Origin: Rhodobacter sp. NTK016B
GTDB taxonomy: Bacteria; Pseudomonadota; Alphaproteobacteria; Rhodobacterales; Rhodobacteraceae
DNA: 64,000 nucleotides
Assembly (NCBI RefSeq): GCF_017303295.1
Contig: NZ_JAFKOK010000009.1
Location: 1 to 64,000, forward strand
Reading direction: 5' to 3'
Of this stretch, positions 33,354 to 40,567 are shown piece after piece. The position numbers and the translations under genes were made by a program. A model generated the notes under the pieces. That model did no database searches, had not been told where the DNA came from, and saw only the letters and a list, made by a program, of their open reading frames with translations. Each line of letters opens with the position of its first letter. The stretch's first letter is position 1.

Positions 33354-33811
33354 TTGACCACCCCGCGCACCGGAACGAAGGTCTCGGGCGAAGCGGCGGC
33401 GGCCTGCAATAGCCCAAGCGACTCCTGCGCAAGACCCCGGAGGGCGGCGCGCTCGCGGTGATCCACGAACCCGTCTTCGAGCGCCAAGGCGAGTGAGGCG
33501 TTGAACTGGCACAGGCCACTGAGCAGCTTCCTGTCCTCAGGCTCACACGGGTCCGCAGACTGAGCGGTCATGCCAGCCGGGGCGAGAATGTCGCTGGTGA
33601 AGCTCGGGCCCAGCACCGACATGAGGCTGAGAAGCGCGTTCAGGCCGGGCGTGGCGCCCTGCATATAGCTCTCGATGGTGCGGGGCGCGATGCCCGTGGC
33701 ATCTGCCAGCGCGGCGACACTGTACCGCTTGCCGCGACCGACCCGGAGGCGGAGCGCATCATCAATGATGCGGGCCGCATGATCATGGGAAATGATGGGG
33801 GCTTTACTCAT
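33350..33811 (-). CDS. XRE-like helix-turn-helix regulator
   Basis: A 153-residue protein from ATG 33811; an in-frame TTG at 33826 is less likely. Residues about 28-65 form a helix-turn-helix (YSVAALADATGIAPRTIESY). The C-terminal half is helical (DGFVDHRERAALRGLAQESL). It follows the Cro-like gene in the leftward operon, where CII- or replication-regulator-type proteins usually sit. Confidence 0.7.
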   Translation of the reverse strand: MSKAPIISHDHAARIIDDALRLRVGRGKRYSVAALADATGIAPRTIESYMQGATPGLNALLSLMSVLGPSFTSDILAPAGMTAQSADPCEPEDRKLLSGLCQFNASLALALEDGFVDHRERAALRGLAQESLGLLQAAAASPETFVPVRGVVK

Positions 33812-33856
33812 TGGTTGCGCCGTCAACTCGTTGCATTGTTACAGTGTGAAGGAAGT

Positions 33857-34090
33857 TCAGGAGGCGGCTTTGAGGCCGGGAAAGAAATGCTCGGGTTTCA
33901 GCGGAATCCCTCGCTCTTGTGCAGCCAGCAAAAGTGGCTCTTGGCAGTCCGTCGGGATCAGCCCGCCGGTGCCGCCCTTCTCTTTGGTGTAGGTCCAGCG
34001 GCGGACGCGGATCTCGCTGCGCCCGGTCATCTTGGCTACCGCTTCGAAGCCGCCGCATAGGCGAATGATGGAGTGGGCTGGTTCAAGCAT
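33857..34090 (-). CDS. Cro-like DNA-binding protein
   Basis: A 77-residue protein divergent from the CI-type repressor, with its ATG at 34090. Residues about 6-35 form a helix-turn-helix (IIRLCGGFEAVAKMTGRSEI, then RVRRWTYTK). It would compete with CI at the palindromic operators that lie between the two genes and open the lytic programme. First gene of the leftward early operon; its leader contains the first operator. Confidence 0.72.
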   Translation of the reverse strand: MLEPAHSIIRLCGGFEAVAKMTGRSEIRVRRWTYTKEKGGTGGLIPTDCQEPLLLAAQERGIPLKPEHFFPGLKAAS

Positions 34091-34098
34091 GTCCACAT

Positions 34099-34183
34099 AT
34101 TGCGATAATCGCAATGTTTGGTCAAGCGGCTTTATTGCGAATTTCGGCAATATCGGCTGCTGTGGTTTTCGCAATAATCGCGG
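34099..34183. promoter_or_regulatory. Phage immunity operators between cro-like and CI-like genes
   Basis: A perfect 17-base palindrome, ATTGCGATAATCGCAAT, spans 34099-34115. An imperfect copy lies at 34135-34150 (TTGCGAATTTCGGCAA) and a degenerate one at 34167-34183 (TTTCGCAATAATCGCGG). Three spaced sites between divergent repressor genes match the lambda-type operator layout. Confidence 0.8.
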
Positions 34184-34184
34184 C

Positions 34185-34793
34185 ATGGAAGCCATCGATG
34201 GGAAATGGATCGTCCGGCACCTGACCGGGCGGCGCGGGGAAAAGGCGCAGCTCGCCCGAGCGATCGGGACGAAGCCGGACAACATCTCGAAGATCATCTC
34301 CGGGGTGAGAGCGGTGCAACCCGAAGAGGTCCCAAAGGTCTTGGAGTTCTTCGGCTATGAAGTCCGCCCGTCAGCGCAGGGCGAAGAGCCGCCGAGGTCC
34401 ACAACTGCGCAGCCGGTCAAGCTGATCTCGTGGGTGAGCGCCGGCCAACTGGTCGATCACCCGGCCATCGACAGCTTCGAAGATTTCCCGAGCATCTACG
34501 CCGCAGACCTGCCGCCGGGGCGCTGGATTGCGCTGCGCGTGGATGGCACGTCCATGAACAAGCTCAGCCCGCCCGAAAGCATCGTCATCGTCAATCTGGA
34601 CGATACGCGGCTGGTGCCAGGACGATGCTATGTCGTGGCCGACGAAACCGGGGCCGCGACCTACAAGGCGTATGACCCAAACGCGGAGCCGCAGTTTCAG
34701 CCGCGGTCGTACATCGAGAACACCCCAGCCCCGGTCTTCGTTGGCGCGGTGCGTGTGGTGGGCCGCGTCTACCGGACGATGCTGGATATGTGA
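34185..34793 (+). CDS. CI-type phage repressor (HTH plus S24 peptidase domain)
   Basis: A 202-residue protein beginning at ATG 34185. The N-terminus has a helix-turn-helix (EKAQLARAIGTKPDNISKI). A linker with the SAG cleavage-type dipeptide (SWVSAGQLVDH, near residue 85) leads to the LexA/S24 domain, with the catalytic Ser in DGTSMNKLSP near 121 and the Lys in GAATYKAYDP near 160. It should keep the prophage silent and be inactivated after DNA damage by RecA-stimulated self-cleavage. The operators upstream and a second set at 36.2 kb are its likely targets. Confidence 0.88.
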   Translation: MEAIDGKWIVRHLTGRRGEKAQLARAIGTKPDNISKIISGVRAVQPEEVPKVLEFFGYEVRPSAQGEEPPRSTTAQPVKLISWVSAGQLVDHPAIDSFEDFPSIYAADLPPGRWIALRVDGTSMNKLSPPESIVIVNLDDTRLVPGRCYVVADETGAATYKAYDPNAEPQFQPRSYIENTPAPVFVGAVRVVGRVYRTMLDM

Positions 34794-34799
34794 GGGGTG

Positions 34800-35066
34800 A
34801 TGGCGAAACGGACTATGTACGACAAGATGTCCGATGGCCCGAACCGCGGTTGGACGATCGACGACGTTGAAACGCTGGCAAAGCAGGAAGGCATGGAGCT
34901 GCGACGGCCGAAGCGTGGCAGCCACTACACGCTTTGCAGCGAACATCTGCGTGACATCTGTACGGTGCCATACAAACGGCCGATTAAGGTGATATATATA
35001 AAACAAGTGCTCGGTTACGCGCGCGCCCATCGTACGCGCGAGAACTCAGGGGAGCAGAGCGAATGA
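34800..35066 (+). CDS. hicA: HicA-like toxin
   Basis: An 88-residue basic protein starting at ATG 34800 after GAGGGG, only 6 bases behind the repressor stop. It has the HicA double-stranded-RNA-binding fold pattern: RGWTIDDVETLAKQEG, then RRPKRGSHYTLCSE with the conserved catalytic His (about residue 42), then VPYKRPIKVIYIKQVL. HicA cleaves mRNA. It is slightly longer than usual and overlaps hicB by ATGA. Expression with CI suggests a lysogeny-maintenance role. Confidence 0.78.
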   Translation: MAKRTMYDKMSDGPNRGWTIDDVETLAKQEGMELRRPKRGSHYTLCSEHLRDICTVPYKRPIKVIYIKQVLGYARAHRTRENSGEQSE

Positions 35067-35461
35067 AGTATCCGTTTTTTGTTGAGCCACTATCAGTTGA
35101 GGATGGAGGCGGTTTCGTCGTCACTTTCCCGGATCTGCCCGGATGCATGGCCGATGGTGATTCGGTCGAAGAAGCTGTCGTGAATGCCGCTGATGCGCTC
35201 GAGTGTTGGCTTGAAGCTCAGGAAGATCGCGGCGCACAAGTGGACGAGCCATTCGCCAGCTTCAAGTATGCGGCGGAGAGCATGGAGGATTTTGAGGGCC
35301 AGATCGAGCGCCGTGACGACGAGATCGCGGATCTGAAGGCGGTCGTCGAGCGCTTGGAAACCGAACTGAGCCTTGCCAAATCCTCCCGCTCTGTTGTGCA
35401 AGCGCGGTGGGCCTTTGAACGGCGTCCATCCTCAAGTGGCGCCATCAGGAATAGAGCTTAA
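35063..35461 (+). CDS. hicB: HicB-like antitoxin with atypical C-terminus
   Basis: A 132-residue protein. Residues 1-60 are a standard HicB N-terminal fold (GGGFVVTFPDLPGCMADGDS, then EEAVVNAADALECWLEA) that neutralises HicA. The usual C-terminal DNA-binding domain is absent; instead residues about 75-110 form a coiled coil (IERRDDEIADLKAVVERLE) and the last 20 are basic. It may rely on the neighbouring CI repressor for regulation. Overlaps hicA by ATGA and is followed by a terminator. Confidence 0.75.
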   Translation: MKYPFFVEPLSVEDGGGFVVTFPDLPGCMADGDSVEEAVVNAADALECWLEAQEDRGAQVDEPFASFKYAAESMEDFEGQIERRDDEIADLKAVVERLETELSLAKSSRSVVQARWAFERRPSSSGAIRNRA

Positions 35462-35485
35462 GCAAGGCTCCTTAAGTGCTTGTTA

Positions 35486-35510
35486 AGCCCCGCCCCGCGC
35501 GGGGCTTTTT
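35486..35510 (+). terminator. Intrinsic terminator of the lysogeny operon
   Basis: An eight-pair GC stem (35486-35493 with 35499-35506) is followed by a T run at 35506-35510. It ends the CI-hicA-hicB transcript, 25 bases after the hicB stop. Confidence 0.85.
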
Positions 35511-35618
35511 CCATGCGCGCCACCATGGCGCTGTCGCAGAGATTGCCGGGACTCGACATGAGCCCCGGCGCCCCTCCATCATTCGGCTTCCAGACCAAGA
35601 ATGAGAGAGGGATTCGAT

Positions 35619-35909
35619 ATGGCGATGTACACCGTCGATAATGTGCATGTTGTCTCTGTGGAGGCGGTCACGCTTCGGAGCTTCGGTCGATGCCTGAAGG
35701 TGCATCTCGCATTTTCGCTACCAAACGGCATTGACGGCGAAGAAATCATGCTTGAAACAACACGCACTGTGATCCTCTCCAAGCATGACGAGGCAGACGC
35801 GATCAGGCTGGCAAGATTCTGGTTTCTCAGAATGTGCGAACTCGGCGCTGAAGCCATGGAGCCATTCCGTCTGTCCGAAGCGGAGCTTGCCGCCGCTACG
35901 AAGGCTTAG
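35619..35909 (+). CDS. Hypothetical prophage protein
   Basis: A 96-residue protein starting at ATG 35619 after an AGAGGG site. It begins with a beta-type stretch (YTVDNVHVVSVEAVTLRSFG) and ends in helices (EADAIRLARFWFLRM, then RLSEAELAAATKA). Lower GC than its neighbours. It stands alone between a terminator and a convergent gene, so it may be expressed in the lysogen. Family unknown. Confidence 0.6.
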   Translation: MAMYTVDNVHVVSVEAVTLRSFGRCLKVHLAFSLPNGIDGEEIMLETTRTVILSKHDEADAIRLARFWFLRMCELGAEAMEPFRLSEAELAAATKA

Positions 35910-36123
35910 CGCCCCGGCGCAGGTTTCCCAACGCATCCACCCACAAGGCCTCGCTCTTCGGCGGGGCCTTTTCATGCGGCACATGGAAGGTCGCTGTGAC
36001 CGTGCTGCCGCCACGCTCGCTGTCAACGACACAGCGCTTCTGGCCCGGTAGAACCTTGCCGCTTGCATCGGCCAGCCATGCGCCGCCACGCTCCGTAACC
36101 ACCTTCAGAAAATCGTCAGGCAT
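35896..36123 (-). CDS. Small hypothetical prophage protein
   Basis: A 75-residue protein with GGAGAG before ATG 36123. It has two beta-type halves (VVTERGGAWLADASGK and TVTATFHVPHEK) and ends DALGNLRRGAKPS. It is divergent from the rightward early operon, sharing the operator region between, and overlaps the tail of the 35619 gene by 14 bases. Unknown function. Confidence 0.6.
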   Translation of the reverse strand: MPDDFLKVVTERGGAWLADASGKVLPGQKRCVVDSERGGSTVTATFHVPHEKAPPKSEALWVDALGNLRRGAKPS

Positions 36124-36200
36124 GGGCCTCTCCTGCTTCGCGCCACCACGGCGCCGGTGAGGGCAGGATAGCAGGCCCTTAACTTGCGTGGAACAACAAA

Positions 36201-36251
36201 CTGCGATTATCGCAATATTAGGGCTTGCACCTATGTTGCGAATATCGCAAT
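36201..36251. promoter_or_regulatory. Second pair of phage operators before the rightward operon
   Basis: Two palindromes of the same family as those at 34.1 kb occur: TGCGATTATCGCA at 36202-36214 and TTGCGAATATCGCAA at 36236-36250. They lie between divergent genes at 36123 (minus) and 36311 (plus), as expected for the second early-promoter operator set. Confidence 0.78.
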
Positions 36252-36310
36252 ATCTCCCCATCACCCGCCGAAGACGCCACCGGCTGATCGCGGAACATGG
36301 GAGAGAACAG

Positions 36311-36604
36311 ATGACCTTCGACACCGCCGACATCATGCGCAAAGCCCACGCCGCGGCTCGTAGCTGCGCTGAGGCTCGTGACGCCGGGAACACCTTCTAT
36401 ACCGGCCAGACCTACGCTTCCTTCTTCGCTGCCCACCTGCGCCGCCTGTGGCGTCAGGCGAAGATGCTGACGCCCGTTGCCGTTGCCGCGCCTGAGGGCC
36501 TGCGCCGCGACATCCTTTCGCTCGAGGCCAAGGATCGAATGTCGGTCGAAGAACAGCGCGACCTGAGCGCGCTGCGCTCGAAGCTGGCGGGGGTGGCGGC
36601 ATGA
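36311..36604 (+). CDS. First protein of the rightward early operon, unknown function
   Basis: A 97-residue helical protein beginning at ATG 36311 after GGGAGAG. It includes FDTADIMRKAHAAARSCAEA and FFAAHLRRLWRQAKML, then RDILSLEAKDRMSVEEQ. Followed at once by the next gene (ATGA). As the first product under CI control it may act early on the host, but no family is recognised. Confidence 0.65.
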   Translation: MTFDTADIMRKAHAAARSCAEARDAGNTFYTGQTYASFFAAHLRRLWRQAKMLTPVAVAAPEGLRRDILSLEAKDRMSVEEQRDLSALRSKLAGVAA

Positions 36605-36783
36605 TCAATCGCAGCGACATCATCACCACCGCCTTCGATGCGGCTGGCTACGTGGAAGAGGCGCAGACCGCCCTTCGCTGGGCCTCGACATACGGGGACG
36701 CCAGCAAGGTCACTGTGGCCCGTCAGCGTCTCAGCAGGGCGATGGAGCTTCTGGACGAAATCAGCGTGGAGGACGCCGCATGA
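36601..36783 (+). CDS. Small hypothetical phage protein
   Basis: A 60-residue acidic helical protein (DIITTAFDAAGYVEEAQTAL, then RQRLSRAMELLDEISVEDAA). Both ends overlap neighbours as ATGA. Function unknown. Confidence 0.6.
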   Translation: MINRSDIITTAFDAAGYVEEAQTALRWASTYGDASKVTVARQRLSRAMELLDEISVEDAA

Positions 36784-37118
36784 CCCGCGCTATTCGCCAC
36801 GGCATCGCCGCCATGCTCTCGCCTGAGACCCGCGCAACCATCGTCGCCCGCATGGTCTCTGGACAATCTGCCGACACCGACCGCACCGGCATGGATACAG
36901 CCGATATGTTTGGCGACCCCGGTCTGTGTCGGGCTGATCTGCGCCCGGATGAGCCGGTGTTTCGCAGCACCCGCACCGGCCCCGCGCTCTATGGCCCTTC
37001 CGTCTCCCTGCCCCGTGTCGCGGCGATGATCCGCATGATGGGCGGGAATGACCCGGCGAAGGTCCGCGATTACGGCGACCTTGCGACACACATGGCCGTG
37101 CAGGGGTGTGAGCAATGA
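36780..37118 (+). CDS. Hypothetical phage protein
   Basis: A 112-residue protein with ATGA overlaps at both ends. Basic N-terminal helix (MTRAIRHGIAAMLSPETRA), Asp-rich middle and a C-terminal helical part (LPRVAAMIRMMGGNDPAKV). No family recognised. Part of the rightward early operon. Confidence 0.6.
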   Translation: MTRAIRHGIAAMLSPETRATIVARMVSGQSADTDRTGMDTADMFGDPGLCRADLRPDEPVFRSTRTGPALYGPSVSLPRVAAMIRMMGGNDPAKVRDYGDLATHMAVQGCEQ

Positions 37119-37252
37119 CCGCCTCCCGCCACTTCGCCCTTTTCGCGGCCATCGTCGCGGCCCTGCTGGGCGCGAACATGGTCCAGCGCGGTGTGGCCGA
37201 AGCCGCCTATGACCGCGCCAACTTCCGCCACGTCGATACAGGGGCGAACTGA
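37115..37252 (+). CDS. Tiny single-pass membrane protein
   Basis: A 45-residue protein. Its ATG overlaps the preceding stop (ATGA) and its stop shares an A with the next start (TGATG). Residues about 6-20 are a hydrophobic helix (FALFAAIVAALLGANM), followed by a polar tail with HVDTGAN. Possible membrane-anchored early protein; role unknown. Confidence 0.65.
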   Translation: MTASRHFALFAAIVAALLGANMVQRGVAEAAYDRANFRHVDTGAN

Positions 37253-37443
37253 TGGGCTACTTCGACCGCCTCATTGACCAGATGGCCCGCGAAGCCGCTG
37301 ACCACGCCCCCGGTTCTTTCGAGCATGAATGGCGCCGCCGCGCCGCGTGGAAATACGCGCTGTTGGCCGATGGCGTCCCCGCTGACGAATGGACCGAATG
37401 CCCGGACTGGTTCTGGGCTGAGACCGAAAGGAACGCCGCATGA
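37252..37443 (+). CDS. Small hypothetical phage protein
   Basis: A 63-residue acidic, Trp-rich protein (FEHEWRRRAAWKYALLAD, then WTECPDWFWAETERN), coupled at both ends (TGATG, ATGA). Unknown function. Confidence 0.6.
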   Translation: MGYFDRLIDQMAREAADHAPGSFEHEWRRRAAWKYALLADGVPADEWTECPDWFWAETERNAA

Positions 37444-37934
37444 GCTACCGCATTGACCTGCCGTTGATCGAACGCATCGCCGCCGAACTGGCGCCCTACC
37501 GCGACGACGAGGACGTGTTTCTGGACACGCTCGACGGCGAAACCGACGCGCTGACGATCCTTGACCGGGAAATCGAGGCCGAGCAGGCGGATCTGACCAT
37601 GGCCGAGGCCATCGAGACGCGGATCGCTACGCTCAAGGCCCGCGCCGACCGGGTGAAGATGCGCGCCGCCGCGCACCGGACCGCACAGAAACTGGTCATG
37701 GAGGCCATCGGCCAGAAGAAGGTCGAGCGCCCGCTTGCCACGCTGTCCCTTCTGGCTGGCTCAATCTCGGTGAAGATCACCAACGAGGCCGACATTCCGT
37801 CGCAGCTCTGCACGGTCAAGGCCATCACCACCCCCGACAAGAAGGCCATTCGCGCGCAGATCGAAGCGGGCGAGGCCGTGCCCGGCGCCGAACTGGTGCG
37901 GGGCGAAGAAACCCTTTCCGTGAGGACGAAGTGA
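37440..37934 (+). CDS. Siphovirus Gp157-family protein
   Basis: A 164-residue protein with the Gp157 layout: a long charged helix pair (MAEAIETRIATLKARADRV, then MRAAAHRTAQKLVMEAIG), the phrase KVERPLATLSLL, and the conserved ending DKKAIRAQIEAGEAVPGAEL. The family is common beside phage recombination genes and has been linked to phage resistance and recombination accessory roles, without a firm biochemical function. It is coupled to the Rad52-type gene (TGATG). Confidence 0.85.
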   Translation: MSYRIDLPLIERIAAELAPYRDDEDVFLDTLDGETDALTILDREIEAEQADLTMAEAIETRIATLKARADRVKMRAAAHRTAQKLVMEAIGQKKVERPLATLSLLAGSISVKITNEADIPSQLCTVKAITTPDKKAIRAQIEAGEAVPGAELVRGEETLSVRTK

Positions 37935-38629
37935 TGGACTGGAACCTTGCCGCCGCCGATCTGTCCAAGAAGCTGGACCCGGCGCACATCAAGCCCGCCA
38001 AGCAATACGGCCCCAAGGGCGACTATATCGAGGGCTGGCACGCCATGGCCGAGGCCAACCGGATCTTCGGTTTCGGCGGCTGGTCGTACACCGTCGAGGA
38101 ATGCACCTGCGTGCACCAAGGCTCGCGCGAGATCGGCCAGGCGAAGAAGCCGGGCTTCGGCGTGACCTATACGGCCAAGGTCCGCGCCGTTGTCGATGGC
38201 GTCGTGCGCGAGGACTTCGGCGCCGGCCATGGCTATGACGTGGATTGCGGGCTGGCCCATGAGAGCGCCGTCAAGGAAGCCGTCACGGACGCGCTCAAGC
38301 GCGCTCTGCGCAGCTTCGGCAACCCCTTCGGGCTGGCGCTCTACGACAAGGCGCGCGCGAATGTCGGGCATGACTTCGACCCCGCACCGTTCGTCACCGC
38401 CATCGAGGCAGCGAAAACCGGCCGCGAATTGCTTGCCGCTATTCCGGGCGATCACGCGGACAACCCCGCCATCCGCGCCGCCATCATCGACACGCTCGAT
38501 GCCATCGTGAAGGGCGCGCAGAACGTGGCCCAGATCGACGCCATGCAGAAGGCGTTTGCGCCGGTCTGGGAGGAAGTCGCCGCCGCCGCCGATAGCCGCC
38601 GTGCCGAGCTTGGGAGGGAGGCCGCATGA
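37934..38629 (+). CDS. Rad52/Rad22-family single-strand annealing protein
   Basis: A 231-residue protein from ATG 37934 (TGATG; the GTG three bases earlier is less likely). Residues about 15-135 carry the Rad52 core: YIEGWHAMAEANRIFGFGGW, YTAKVRAVVDGVVREDFGAG and HESAVKEAVTDALKRALRSF. It should form rings that anneal complementary single strands, replacing lambda Beta. The C-terminal 90 residues are helical. Recombination partners are the SSB on the other arm and the Gp157 neighbour. No dedicated exonuclease is evident nearby. Confidence 0.88.
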   Translation: MDWNLAAADLSKKLDPAHIKPAKQYGPKGDYIEGWHAMAEANRIFGFGGWSYTVEECTCVHQGSREIGQAKKPGFGVTYTAKVRAVVDGVVREDFGAGHGYDVDCGLAHESAVKEAVTDALKRALRSFGNPFGLALYDKARANVGHDFDPAPFVTAIEAAKTGRELLAAIPGDHADNPAIRAAIIDTLDAIVKGAQNVAQIDAMQKAFAPVWEEVAAAADSRRAELGREAA

Positions 38630-38823
38630 GCGCAGCGCTGGAAGCCCGTGCCCTGACCGCTCTCCGCACCGCCCGAGATCTCGGGGGCTATGACGACGAG
38701 GGCCGGGCCTGCGCTTTTGCCGAGGGCTGGATGCTGGCGAAGGTCACGGCGAAACCGGGGGCCGTTCGCCGGGCCGTGGCGAAGGTCTGGGCGCGGGACT
38801 TCCACGTCGCGGGGGCCGTGTGA
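38626..38823 (+). CDS. Small hypothetical phage protein
   Basis: A 65-residue basic helical protein (EARALTALRTARDLGG, then AVRRAVAKVWARDFHVA), coupled by ATGA upstream and TGATG downstream. Unknown function; probably assists recombination genes next to it. Confidence 0.6.
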   Translation: MSAALEARALTALRTARDLGGYDDEGRACAFAEGWMLAKVTAKPGAVRRAVAKVWARDFHVAGAV

Positions 38824-39287
38824 TGCCGACAATCTGGGGCCAGCGTAGGGGCAGTGTCTTCGTCCCATACCAGAAGTTCGGCGCGGCTTTCGAGGAAATC
38901 CCCGAGGGCGCTCGGCTCAAGGTCAAGATCGACCGCGACCGCAACGGCAAATTCTCGGCGCTGTTCCACGTCGCCCTTGGGCTTCTGGTCGCGGCCATCA
39001 ATCGCGGCCCGGCCAGCACCAGCATAGACGCCCTCAAGCAGTGGGTGAAGCTCAAGAAGGGCTGGTACGACGTTGTCGAGCTTCCGCACCCGGCACCGGA
39101 CGGCCAAACCCACGCCATTGCTTACCGCTCCACCAGCTTCGCCACCATGGGCGAGGCCGAGTTCCACGCATTCTGCACCGACGCTTGCGAGCTGATCCGC
39201 GCCGAGCTGGCCCCTTGGGTGTCCAGCGCGCCGGAATGGGCCGAGGTGCGGGCAATCATCGACAGCATCGCGCCGGAGGAAGCATGA
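38823..39287 (+). CDS. DUF1367-like (NinB-region) phage protein
   Basis: A 154-residue protein from ATG 38823. KVKIDRDRNGKFSALFHVAL, LKKGWYDVVEL and FATMGEAEFHAFCTDACELI follow the DUF1367 pattern, a family found in phage recombination and nin regions, sometimes near NinB (recombination mediator). It is coupled to genes on both sides. Family assignment is by eye. Confidence 0.68.
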   Translation: MPTIWGQRRGSVFVPYQKFGAAFEEIPEGARLKVKIDRDRNGKFSALFHVALGLLVAAINRGPASTSIDALKQWVKLKKGWYDVVELPHPAPDGQTHAIAYRSTSFATMGEAEFHAFCTDACELIRAELAPWVSSAPEWAEVRAIIDSIAPEEA

Positions 39288-39694
39288 GCTTTCAGACCTA
39301 CACAGCCGTCAAGGCCGGGCGCAAAGCCCACCGCTGCGATTACTGCGGCGGGACGATCCCGAAAGGCGAGCCGAGCCGCATCGAGTCTGGCATCTGGGAC
39401 GGGGATTTCTACAGCCACCGTGGCCACCTGGACTGCATCGAGATGTGGAACCTTGCGTTCCACGACCACGGCGACCCGTGGGATGGAATGGCAATCGACC
39501 TTCTGGAAGCCATCGGTGACGGCGCCTCAAGCGACGACCTTCAGCACGAGCTGGACCTGTACCGTGGCCACTTCCCTCACGTCGTTTGCCGCCTCGAACT
39601 CCGTGAGCAGCGCGGTCACATCAGGTGGCGCGATCACTGCCGTGGCCTCGGAATTGAACCCGACCCCGAGGACTGCCCGGAGGTCTACGGATGA
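39284..39694 (+). CDS. Zinc-finger-containing phage protein
   Basis: A 136-residue protein. Near the N-terminus it has a treble-clef-like zinc site (HRCDYCGGTIPKG, then FYSHRGHLDCIEMW). The rest is acidic and helical and ends PDPEDCPEVYG. Similar N-terminal fingers occur in phage nin-type proteins. ATGA overlap at both ends. Nucleic-acid binding is inferred. Confidence 0.65.
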   Translation: MSFQTYTAVKAGRKAHRCDYCGGTIPKGEPSRIESGIWDGDFYSHRGHLDCIEMWNLAFHDHGDPWDGMAIDLLEAIGDGASSDDLQHELDLYRGHFPHVVCRLELREQRGHIRWRDHCRGLGIEPDPEDCPEVYG

Positions 39695-39897
39695 CCCACC
39701 CCTCCCGCCACGTCGAGCGCCCCAACCCCGCCGCCGCCCAATGCTGGGGCAAGGAGTCCTTCGATAGCTGGGACGCCGCGCAACGGATCATCACCCGCAA
39801 GCGCACCGCTCAGCGCCTCCGGGGCGAGAACATGGCCTCCATGACCGTCTATCGCTGCCAGCGGTGCAAGCGGTTCCATATCGCGGGGGTGTCATGA
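39691..39897 (+). CDS. Small zinc-ribbon-like protein
   Basis: A 68-residue basic protein with a C-terminal Cys pair and His (YRCQRCKRFHIAG), which may bind zinc, and a helical middle with WDAAQRIITRKRTAQRL. Overlaps the HNH gene by ATGA. Unknown function. Confidence 0.6.
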   Translation: MTHPSRHVERPNPAAAQCWGKESFDSWDAAQRIITRKRTAQRLRGENMASMTVYRCQRCKRFHIAGVS

Positions 39898-40253
39898 CCC
39901 GACGCCGTTCAGAGTTCCCCGGCAAGATCCGCGTTGCCGCTTTTGAGCGCGCCAAGGGCTGCTGCGAAGAGTGCGGCGTCTCCATCCGCCCCGGCAATGG
40001 CCCTGAATACGATCACCGCATCCCGGACGCGCTCGGGGGAGAGCCGACGCTCGATAACTGCACAGTTCTTTGCCGTTCCTGTCATGGCGCGAAGACCACG
40101 AAAGAGGACGTGCCCCGCATCGCCAAGGCCAAGCGCGTCCAGCGCGGGCACATCAACGCGAAGACCAAGCCCACGCGGCCCATCCCCGGCAGCCGCAACC
40201 ATCACCTGAAACGCAAGATAGGCGGCGGTGTCGAACCGCGCTGGAAGGATTGA
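39894..40253 (+). CDS. HNH endonuclease
   Basis: A 119-residue protein from ATG 39894. It contains a complete HNH core with two Cys pairs (CCEECG and CRSCH), the catalytic YDHRIPDALGGEPT and NCTVLCRSCHGAKTTKEDV. The C-terminus is basic and His-rich (SRNHHLKRKIGGG). Free HNH nucleases in early phage operons may degrade host DNA, process phage DNA or be homing enzymes. No intron is visible here. Confidence 0.85.
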   Translation: MTRRRSEFPGKIRVAAFERAKGCCEECGVSIRPGNGPEYDHRIPDALGGEPTLDNCTVLCRSCHGAKTTKEDVPRIAKAKRVQRGHINAKTKPTRPIPGSRNHHLKRKIGGGVEPRWKD

Positions 40254-40255
40254 AC

Positions 40256-40567
40256 ATGACCTTTCGTTACAAACTGGCCGACTGGATCTCGGGCGGGGCA
40301 CTGACCTCCATGATGCTCCAAGCATCGGCGAGCGAGGTGCAAGCCCGTGTTGCCAAAGATCGGGCAACGAAGGAAGGCCGCGCTCGGGAGGACGCCGACC
40401 GGTTTCTCCACATCGTTGCATCCCGGCGCGACCACTACAAGGCCGCCCTCACTCGCATCGCCGCCATGGGCACCCCCGGCATGGCGCATATCGGCAAGCG
40501 CATGGCGAAGGAAGCGCGGGAAGCGCTGGGAGACACCCCCGCAGAACAGGAGGCCACCCATGCTTGA
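40256..40567 (+). CDS. Hypothetical phage protein
   Basis: A 103-residue protein with GGAAGG before its ATG. Charged helices dominate (SEVQARVAKDRATKEGRARE, then GKRMAKEAREALGD) after a short hydrophobic start. It overlaps the following long gene by 8 bases. Unknown function. Confidence 0.6.
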   Translation: MTFRYKLADWISGGALTSMMLQASASEVQARVAKDRATKEGRAREDADRFLHIVASRRDHYKAALTRIAAMGTPGMAHIGKRMAKEAREALGDTPAEQEATHA

